Source: Pelagomonas calceolata
Taxonomy: Eukaryota > Sar > Pelagophyceae > Pelagomonadales > Pelagomonadaceae
Direction: 5' to 3'
Assembly (NCBI GenBank): GCA_918797485.1
Contig: CAKKNE010000005.1
Coordinates: 4,216,001 to 4,280,000, forward strand
Length of the DNA: 64,000 bases
The number at the start of each line of letters is the position of its first letter. Position 1 is the stretch's first letter. The notes under the pieces were generated by a model, which saw only the letters and a list, made by a program, of their open reading frames with translations, had not been told where the DNA came from and did no database searches. The position numbers and the translations under genes are program-made. Of this stretch, positions 57,675 to 64,000 are shown piece by piece.

Positions 57675-57841
57675 CTTCACCCTGTCGTGTTGCCACCCCT
57701 GTCGTGTTGGCCCCGCAGGGCTATTCGATATACCAGTCTTCGCCGGAGGTCCTTCTGCTGGCTCTGAACTCTCGTTTGAACCACGTCTCACCACCGCTGG
57801 ACCACTACGTAGCGTGTACGGCGGCTCGAGCCAGACTGCTT

Positions 57842-57865
57842 GCTAGCGTCGCGTAACACACTAGC
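57842..57865. promoter_or_regulatory. CTAG-palindrome promoter motif, copy 12
   Basis: TTGCTAGCGTCGCGTAACAC followed by ACTAGCAAG, the most symmetric copy (GCTTGCTAG ... CTAGCAAGC). 168 bp from 57674 and 183 bp from 58048, between divergent genes. Confidence 0.55.
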
Positions 57866-58047
57866 AAGCGGCTCATTCGTCTGCTTTTTGGCCCTGTACA
57901 CAGCAGCCGCAAGATCAATGGCACAGAGAAGCGAGTTCTAGAAGTCTTTGCTGCACTACTGCGACGCACGCTGTCTTCTAGCACCGCGCGCCCTGCGCCA
58001 ACAACGAAACGAATCGAGGCAGGCGCCGCCGCAGCGAAAACAAAGCG

Positions 58048-60579
58048 ATGGCGCGCGCAACCGAAGCCCTGAGCGCCCTCGTCGAGGGCTTCTCGTCGTT
58101 TAGCCTCTTCCCGCCCTTCGGACCTAGAGCATTGGCGCGGTCCGGCGCGACCGCGCTACGCACAAGGCAAGTCGTGCAGTGGGGAAGGGTGGTTATTGCG
58201 GCCGTGCTAGGCCGGCGGAGCGGGAGAATAGTGCGTGCATTCAGTGAACGATGCGCCCTGCCCGAGATGCCGCTGAGCCTCAAGCTCACACTACTCATAG
58301 CGGCGCACGCGGCTTTGGGGAACGTGCGGTCCGGGCGGACCATGTATTTTTGGAGGTTTGTCGCCGGTTGTGTCGCGGCCTTTGGGTGGGCGCCGCCGCG
58401 GCACGACGCGCGTTCGAGGAGGAGCGACGCGTGGTCGATAGCGGGCCGAGCGTGCGGCGCCTCTATACCATTATTAGGGTTGGCCGCGCGGAGCTTCTGG
58501 CGGCGTGTATTGCGGGGGCTGCTCGCCGCCGTTTCTACACAAAGACCGCTGCCGAAGTCCCCCGACGTTAGAGTGGTGTGGTACGCGGTCGTCCAGGCTT
58601 GTCTGAGGCATAAAGTGCGGACGCTGGAGGTCTTGCTTGGTATTGTACTTGTATCCTACCTGCTCACGAAGGCGCCTCGTATCAGACGGCAAGCATCCCT
58701 ACCCATTGTGCGAGCGGCGAGTACCCCCGTCAAGAGAAGAGGTACTGACGAGCCGCCCGTGCCCCGCTTATATCTACAGTCCTGCGACAACGACCGGGCC
58801 AAAGCCACGGAACGGTGGCGCGCCACCCAACAATGGCGAAGGGAAAGGAACGTCGATAGTATTGCTATCAGTCAACAACCGAAGTACCACGACATCAAGC
58901 GCGTCTACCCGCACTATTTACACGGCAAGACGAGGGACGGGGCCATCTTCATGTGGGAGCGCGTCGGGCGGCTCGATACGTCGGCGCTGAAGAGCGGTCG
59001 CGTGACGACGGACGAGGCTTTTAGACATTTTATCTTCGTCCACGAGTACATGGCTCGAAAATATGATGGGGAAGAAACGCGCATGGTCACGGTCTTAGAT
59101 ATCGAAGGGTTGCGGTTCAGCGAGGTCAACAAATTCCTCCTGAACCTCATCTCGACCGCGTCGGACGTCCTGAACAACTTGGCACCGTTCCGCGTGCGCA
59201 AGATCATCGTGGTCAACGCGCCGTCGTGGATCGGCGCGGCCTGGCCCGCCGTGCGGCGTGTCTTACCGCGAGACGTGAGAGACCGCGTCACGATCGTCGG
59301 AAGCGACTACCCTTCCACTTTGTCAGAAGTGGCTACCTCAGAGCAGTTACCGGCCGATTATGGTGGTAGTGGACCGCCTCTAGGTGAAGCCGATTCAGAG
59401 TTAGATATGCTCGACGCCGTCTGTGTCTTGAACGCCGGCGGCTCGGTAGACTTCCTCGACGAAACTAAAACGGTGGAAGCATTCGAGGAAGAAGTCACAC
59501 CACCACCTCCAGAAATACAGCCTGATACGCCGTGGTACGCGAAGTTATTGGGGCGGACGTCGTCGGCGAAAATCGCCCATCTGGGTAATACGGAGGGAGA
59601 GTTCTACTACTGCGAGCAACGAAAAAGGTGGGTCCTGGAGGGTGACGAAGATGAACAACCGGGCACGCCCGGTCGAAGTGTGTCAGAGGACGACGTCGTG
59701 CTGGCGATCCAGGCCGCGACGCTGCGCCGGTCGCTGTCGACGTCCGAGAACTTGGGCAGCCTCGCGCAGCGGACGCAGGACGATTTGAGGAGGACGCTGC
59801 CGAATCATTTTTCCGCGCCGGCGCGGGCCGTGCGCGACGCGTCGCCTGAACCGCCGTCGGAGGCCGACCCCTTGCTGAGCTTCGTCCTGGGATTAAATCT
59901 CGCGTCGGTCTGCGCCGCGAATTCTTTCTTGGTGGTCGCGGCGCCGTGCTGGGCGCTCGCGCCGGCGTCGCAGGGTGGGGTGGGGTTGCGCACGGCCGAC
60001 GCGTCCTGCGTGGTTGTTGTCGCTTGTGTGCTCGTGCTCGTGTTGAGAATAAGGGCGCCCGAAGCGCTCGCAAAAATGCCGCGGCGAGCACCATTAAGGG
60101 GCGTGCGCGTCGCGGGCGCGGCGGGCTGCCTCGCGACGCTCGCGGCGCCGGCGCTCCTCGCGGCGGCGCGGCAGGAAGGGTTATTGCCGCGCGACTCGAT
60201 CGCGGCGAAGGCCTGCGTCGCTGTGGTGGCGGCGGCATGGCTCGTGACGGGCCGGTTGGGCCGCGACGCCGCGGCGGCGGCGGCCGGCGCGGCGCGGGGC
60301 GGCCGCGTCCGGGCCGTGGCCGCGCTCTCGGACGCGGGCGACGTCGCCGGCGCGGTCGCCGCGTCGCTTTTGTCCACGGCGGCGGCGCCGCAGCGCGGCT
60401 TGTATCTCGCCGCTTTAGGTTATGCCGTGGTCTACGGCGTCTCGCTGGCCGTGTACCGGCGCGTCCTCGGCGACGTGTCCGACGACTCGGGCTCTGCGCC
60501 GTGCTCCATTTTCCTCGAGCTGCCCGCGCGCGACGTCCAGCGGATCGTGGACGACATGACCGAGGGGGACGAGGTCTAG
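58048..60579 (+). CDS. CRAL-TRIO (Sec14-like) lipid-binding domain fused to membrane segments
   Basis: Encodes 843 residues. Hydrophobic helices near the N-terminus (about 75-95, 105-120, 140-165 and 190-210) precede a CRAL-TRIO domain at about 285-440: YPHYLHGKTRDGAIFMWERV, then FIFVHEYMARKYDGEETRMV, TVLDIEGLRFSEVNKFLLN, and IIVVNAPSWIGAAWPAVRRV with the VRDRVTIVGS lid end. Sec14 proteins exchange phosphoinositides and other lipids. After a Ser/Pro/acidic linker, the C-terminal 210 residues contain about six further helices (FVLGLNLASVCAANSFLVVA to AALGYAVVYGVSLAVYRRVL), perhaps half of an MFS-like bundle. The protein ends in an acidic helix. A membrane-tethered lipid-transfer protein is the likely role. 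Confidence 0.75.
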   Translation: MARATEALSALVEGFSSFSLFPPFGPRALARSGATALRTRQVVQWGRVVIAAVLGRRSGRIVRAFSERCALPEMPLSLKLTLLIAAHAALGNVRSGRTMYFWRFVAGCVAAFGWAPPRHDARSRRSDAWSIAGRACGASIPLLGLAARSFWRRVLRGLLAAVSTQRPLPKSPDVRVVWYAVVQACLRHKVRTLEVLLGIVLVSYLLTKAPRIRRQASLPIVRAASTPVKRRGTDEPPVPRLYLQSCDNDRAKATERWRATQQWRRERNVDSIAISQQPKYHDIKRVYPHYLHGKTRDGAIFMWERVGRLDTSALKSGRVTTDEAFRHFIFVHEYMARKYDGEETRMVTVLDIEGLRFSEVNKFLLNLISTASDVLNNLAPFRVRKIIVVNAPSWIGAAWPAVRRVLPRDVRDRVTIVGSDYPSTLSEVATSEQLPADYGGSGPPLGEADSELDMLDAVCVLNAGGSVDFLDETKTVEAFEEEVTPPPPEIQPDTPWYAKLLGRTSSAKIAHLGNTEGEFYYCEQRKRWVLEGDEDEQPGTPGRSVSEDDVVLAIQAATLRRSLSTSENLGSLAQRTQDDLRRTLPNHFSAPARAVRDASPEPPSEADPLLSFVLGLNLASVCAANSFLVVAAPCWALAPASQGGVGLRTADASCVVVVACVLVLVLRIRAPEALAKMPRRAPLRGVRVAGAAGCLATLAAPALLAAARQEGLLPRDSIAAKACVAVVAAAWLVTGRLGRDAAAAAAGAARGGRVRAVAALSDAGDVAGAVAASLLSTAAAPQRGLYLAALGYAVVYGVSLAVYRRVLGDVSDDSGSAPCSIFLELPARDVQRIVDDMTEGDEV

Positions 60580-60620
60580 TGTGATATGTTGAGGTTCACT
60601 TATCTTATGACAGACGACCC

Positions 60621-60662
60621 CCGACGTGTTGTCGGCTCTGTGACCCTGAGTGTGAGGGTCAC
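60621..60662 (+). other. Pair of adjacent short hairpins in 3' flank
   Basis: CCGAC-GTGTT-GTCGG (60621-60635) and GTGACCCT-(7)-AGGGTCAC (60640-60662) lie about 40-80 bp after the CRAL-TRIO stop. They may be part of a 3' UTR structure. Confidence 0.45.
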
Positions 60663-60809
60663 TTCCGATTTTTAAGGGTTGATTTTGCGGCTGATTTTAC
60701 GCGAGATTAACCCAGCTTAATCCTTTTTTTATTCAACCGTCAGAGAGGTTAAAAACTAAACGCATGGCACGAACTGCATCGATGACCAAAAAAACTAACA
60801 ATTGAAAAG
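60663..60809. other. AT-richer spacer, nothing recognised
   Basis: Contains a T-run (60724-60730) and A-rich stretches before the small ORF. No motif was identified. Confidence 0.4.
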
Positions 60810-60980
60810 ATGGTGTCGGCCCTCGAGAATTACCTGCACGGGCAGGATTCGGAGCAGCTCAAGTGCCTCTTCGAGCCGAACAAGCTCACCAAGAAGAAGC
60901 GCGACAGCCTCGTCGCCACCGTCGGCCGGCTCCAGAAGGCGCAGGCGCGCATGAACCAGGGGATCCTCGCGCGGGGGTGA
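60810..60980 (+). CDS. Small 56-residue basic/helical protein
   Basis: ATG GTG ... TGA, 56 residues beginning MVSALENYLHGQDSEQLKCL, then FEPNKLTKKKRDSLVATVGR and ending NQGILARG. It has balanced charge, helical periodicity and no low complexity, and its GC-rich codons contrast with the AT-rich flank immediately before it. It might be a stand-alone small protein or the last exon of a gene with upstream exons (a 3' splice-like AAAAG precedes the ATG). It stops 44 bp from the stop of the convergent EF-hand gene. Confidence 0.5.
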   Translation: MVSALENYLHGQDSEQLKCLFEPNKLTKKKRDSLVATVGRLQKAQARMNQGILARG

Positions 60981-61024
60981 TCGATCTCGCGCATACGCGT
61001 TCTAACGTTAACATACTACAGTAG

Positions 61025-64000
61025 TTACATGATCGCGCACAGCAGCGACGACCGGTTCGAGAGCGGCATGCCCCAGGCGTTGCGCGGAATCGCCTTGAGG
61101 CGCGCGAGCTCGGCCTCTTCCGCCCTTCTATCCATCTCCTCCTGAGATATAATATTCCCGTCTTCGTCGATGCGTCCTTCCAATTCCGCGAGTTTGCGAT
61201 CGCGCACCGCCTCGAGCGAATCCGCATTCATATCAAACGCCTCCGCAAGTCTTTGGTCGGCCGCGACCTTCTTGTCTCTACTACGGGCCGCGGCTCTCTG
61301 TTCGAGCTTCTTGTCCAATGCTATGGCGATGGCCGAGTCCCACTCGTCCAACGAGATGATCCCGTCCTTGCTCGTATCCAGCTCCCAGAGCATCGGGCCC
61401 AATCTAGCCGGCACGCAGAGGTACTGCAAATGTTCGTTGCCACAAGATATGAGGAAGCGCGACACCCGCTTCTGGTTGATGCCCGCCATGAGCTCCTCCT
61501 TGTCGAGCGTCCACGAGTCGTCGGCGTCGATCATCTCAAAGACCTCTCTGGCTTTCGTCTGGAAGTCGATGGCGAACTCGTTGTCCGCGTCGCGGTCCTT
61601 CTGGCGCTCGTCGAGCAGCTTCGTGAGCGAGCTACCGACCGCTTCCGTCCACTCGTCTTTACTGATGCTCCCGTCGTCGTCGGTATCCATCTCTGACAGG
61701 GCCTTGTCGAGGAGCTCCGGATTCAATAGGTCTTGCAGCTCCGGCAGGGGGCATTTTACCACAAACTCGATCACGTCCTCGTCCTCGCCGCAGGCTTTGA
61801 CGAGCTCCTCCTTCGACAGCGTCCCATTCATGTCTTCATCAATAAGGTCGTAGACGATGACCGCCATGTCGAGAAATTCGTCTATGAACCTGTGCGCAAA
61901 TCAACCAGTGAGTCGGGTGCTCGCGTCGATGGCGTCAAGGTCGACGCGAAGATTCAGCACGAAGGCGCCGTGGCATTTTGATTTATGCACAGACCGAGAC
62001 TCATCGTCGTTGCCGCGAGCGAGCGCGTGCCGCTCCAAGATAGCCTCCAAGGATCTATCACTCAGAGCCTTCCACTCGTCTCGGTCCAGTTCGCCGTCTG
62101 AATTGGTATCACATTCCTTCATCGCGGCTTGCACGCGTGGAGGCACCAAAAATTCGGAAAGGACTGGGTTCCGGCAAGTCTTGATGAACCTCAAAACATC
62201 GGGCTTGCCCTTGAGCGCGAGCATGATTTCGGGAAGGCTGAGCGTCCCTGAGCCATCTTCATCTATCAGGTCGAAGATCTTCGCGCAGTTCGCGCGGAAG
62301 TCCTTGGCCAGCAGGTCGGCCTGCGGGGAAACAACACCAGTGAGCCGCGCGGGTCTCGAGACGAGAATCGACCGCCACGCCATCGAGCAGACGGCGCGTC
62401 GATGGCGTACACGCTCGGCAACAGTAGAAGACCGCCCGTCGAGGTCGAACGAAAGGACCTTTGAGACGCCGCGACCGCGACCTGCTCCTGCGCGTCCCTT
62501 TCCCTCTTAGCCTTCAGCCGCCGCTTAATCACGGAATCGTTCGTGTCCATGGTCCTGCTCTTGGCCGCCAACCGCGAGGCGAGCGACTCCTTCTGGACCA
62601 CCACTGGCGCGTCCTTGACCCTCTTGCGCCGGGGCGCGCCCTTGGGCTGCGGCGGCTTCAAATCCTCGGGAGTGAGTTCGAGCTCGCCCCGCCGGTAGGC
62701 CGCGAGCATGTCACGTAACGCGCGGTCGCGGACGGGTACAATTTTGTCGAGGCCCGGCACGCCCGTCGAGTTGATGTTCCGCGAGTGGTTGAACCATGCA
62801 TAAAACTCCGGGAACGACACCGCGCCGGACCGATCGACATCGACCTGCCGGAACGCATCCCGCAACTCATCGCGAGTAGGAGGCTCGTCGACGCCCAACA
62901 ATAACCCGTTCTTCATCATCGCGATGAACTCCTGCCGGTCGATCTCTCCACTATTATCAATATCATACATCGAGAACGCGCACTGCAGCACGTCCTTCAA
63001 TTTGTCGTCGCGCGTCGGGAGCTGGGCCGCGGCCTTCATCCGCTCCGACTCCCTATTGTTAGCGGCCTTCTCGAACTCTTTCAGTTCATTGGGATACTTG
63101 TCCTTCAAAACGCGCGAGAGCCAGGCGTCGCGCGCTTGCTGGACCGCACTACTGAGTTCTTGGCGAGCCAGTGCTTGTTTCTGAATCACTTCGCTCCTCT
63201 TGATATTGCCGATCTCTCCACTAAGCCACTCCCTTGCTTCGGTCTGGGCTATTGACGTGTGAATCGCTCGCTCGCCCAAGGCTGATAAATATTTATGTCC
63301 AAGCTCCATCAGTACCCTAGCGCGTTGCAATCGCTCCACTCTGTTCATCAAATGCTCCCTAGCTGCTACTTGACGACGACAGTGCGCCAAGCAACACGCG
63401 CCCACCGCGTTCAGCATATCCACGGCGTTCTCCGTCCTAAAGACCTTCTCGATGGCGCCCCTACCGAGCTTATCCAATGATATGAACATCTTGTCGCGCT
63501 TCTTGTTGGCTATCCTACCCTTCTCGGCCTTGGTGATCAAAATCTTCATGTCTCTTCTCCTTAATATCTGTTGCCGGTGCACGCGCACGGCTAACGTACG
63601 CAATTCGAGTGCCGTGATCGCCCGGGCCTTCTCCGCGGCATGGTACTGCGCCGACACCTCGCGAATGCGTATTAATTCAATCTGCATGATCACCCACGTC
63701 GCGCGCATGTTCTCTCCCCTTTCACTGAGGAAGGTGTGCGCCGCGAGTAGATCCGCGTTCAAGGACAGACACTTCTTGCCGCGCCACGTCAAATATTCAA
63801 AGGCCGCTTTGCGTCTAAAATGCAGCTCCCAGGCCTTGGCCGGGGCGGCCTTGCCTTGGATGAGGGCCGTCTTCTGCTCTCGGGCCGCCCTTGCCCTAAT
63901 CATGAGGTAGCGGTGCGCGTCGTTCCGGTTCTCTCGATGTCTTCTCGCTCGTCCGACGCGCGCCTTGCACCACTGGTAGGCCTTCTGCTTCTTCGTCCAG
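61025..64000 (-). CDS. Large EF-hand protein, 5' end beyond right edge
   Basis: Exons 64000-62482, 62320-61995 and 61889-61025 (the first continues past the edge). About the first 330 residues seen are helical and highly charged, without a recognised domain (for example LITKAEKGRIANKKRDKMFI). Eight EF-hands follow: DIDNSGEIDRQE, DVDRSGAVSFPE, DEDGSGTLSLPE, DTNSDGELDRDE, DEDMNGTLSKEE, DTDDDGSISKDE, DADDSWTLDKEE and DTSKDGIISLDE. All but the seventh (Trp for Gly at the sixth loop position) look able to bind calcium. The C-terminus is Arg/Glu-rich. The second intron is confirmed by precise rejoining (ESR|FIDEF); the 5' site of the first (62481) is chosen by phase. A calcium-dependent structural or regulatory role is likely. 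Confidence 0.8.
61890..61994 (-). mobile_element. Introner element spliced from the opposite strand, 105-bp intron
   Basis: The element, 61890-61992, starts CTGTGCGCAAATCAACCAGT and ends ATTTTGATTTATGCACAG on the plus strand, the same orientation as 45500-45697, but the host gene is on the minus strand. Inverted repeats match at 13 of 15 positions. In sense the intron is GTCTGTGCAT...TTTGCGCACAG; phase-2 splicing gives DDESRFIDEFLD. No clear target duplication remains. Confidence 0.88.
62321..62481 (-). mobile_element. Introner-type intron, about 161 bp, in EF-hand gene
   Basis: In sense it ends CTCACTGGTGTTGTTTCCCC then GCAG, like the family end, and contains the full hairpin ACGCCATCGA...TCGATGGCGT. 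Phase 0 requires the 5' site CAG|GTCGCG at 62481, joining AQEQ to ADLLAKDF. A better-looking AAG|GTCCTTTCG 13 bp downstream is out of phase. Confidence 0.7.

Noticed and set aside
8926-62440. CRISPR-like or satellite explanation for the repeated CGTCGATGGCGT cores
   Set aside because: The copies are dispersed singly in different genes, bounded by splice sites and inverted repeats, without regular spacers.
1-64000. Bacterial or organellar origin of the sequence
   Set aside because: Spliced genes, eukaryote-only families and ER/plastid presequences on both strands exclude it. The GC content and YunC-like gene alone would not decide.
1-64000. tRNA, rRNA, LTR or virus-derived elements
   Set aside because: I looked for reverse transcriptase, integrase and capsid-like frames and for cloverleaf or rRNA sequence and recognised none. 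A covariance-model scan would be needed for tRNAs.

Overview
The window is nuclear DNA from a GC-rich, gene-dense eukaryote. It looks like a photosynthetic stramenopile, most probably a pelagophyte close to Aureococcus. Evidence for this: short GT-AG introns; several N-termini that read as signal peptide plus plastid transit peptide; a large share of eukaryote-only families (ABCA and ABCG transporters, HEM/NAP1, U-box, MORN, CRAL-TRIO); and, most tellingly, short transposon-like introns with terminal inverted repeats. That last class, introner elements, was described from Aureococcus and Micromonas. I cannot confirm the species without a search. About 35 protein genes lie on both strands, mostly as divergent or convergent pairs a few hundred bases apart. 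I recognised no rRNA, tRNA, CRISPR array or virus-derived element.

Layout. 1-7.4 kb: the start of an unknown membrane protein, an F-box-like protein, a double GST-fold protein, a full-size ABCG transporter and a DUF1805/YunC-like protein. 7.6-12.6 kb: a 12-EF-hand protein built of three four-hand modules, a predicted thylakoid-lumen protein and a small minus-strand ORF. 12.6-22.5 kb: a HEM/NAP1 (SCAR/WAVE complex) protein, guanylate kinase, a short zinc-knuckle protein, a fatty-acid-hydroxylase/sterol-desaturase-type enzyme and a U-box-ankyrin protein. 22.6-34.9 kb: an ABCA-type transporter whose first half carries a very large cysteine-rich, C-type-lectin ectodomain. 35-44 kb: an SF1 helicase with a ubiquitin-like domain, a duplicated FRAG1/DRAM-like membrane protein, a PlsC-type acyltransferase, a B-box/MORN protein and an Erv1-type sulfhydryl oxidase. 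44.6-53 kb: a glycosyltransferase, a near-identical second copy of its last exon 2.6 kb downstream, two nuclear-looking proteins, a fatty-acyl-AMP ligase fused to an acyl carrier domain and an NTF2-like protein. 53-64 kb: plastid-targeted and secreted proteins, a CRAL-TRIO membrane protein, a 56-residue ORF and the 3' part of a second large EF-hand protein running off the right edge.

Two layers of structure are not explained by gene content. (1) At least ten introns belong to one family of short mobile introns. They share a CACAG-type 3' end, an ACGCCATCGA/TCGATGGCGT hairpin and, in the best case, 15-bp terminal inverted repeats with an 8-bp target duplication. Copies lying in the same orientation on the DNA are spliced from opposite strands. 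(2) A CTAG-ended palindromic motif, GCTAGTGTCTTACA then 0-3 bases then CCGCTAGC, occurs twelve times. Every copy lies about 50-250 bp upstream of a start codon and none was seen in convergent gaps. It is a strong candidate for an uncharacterised promoter element of this lineage.

The genes do not form an operon or single pathway. Recurrent themes are membrane lipid handling (ABCA, ABCG, PlsC acyltransferase, FAAL-ACP, hydroxylase, CRAL-TRIO), calcium sensing and plastid biogenesis.
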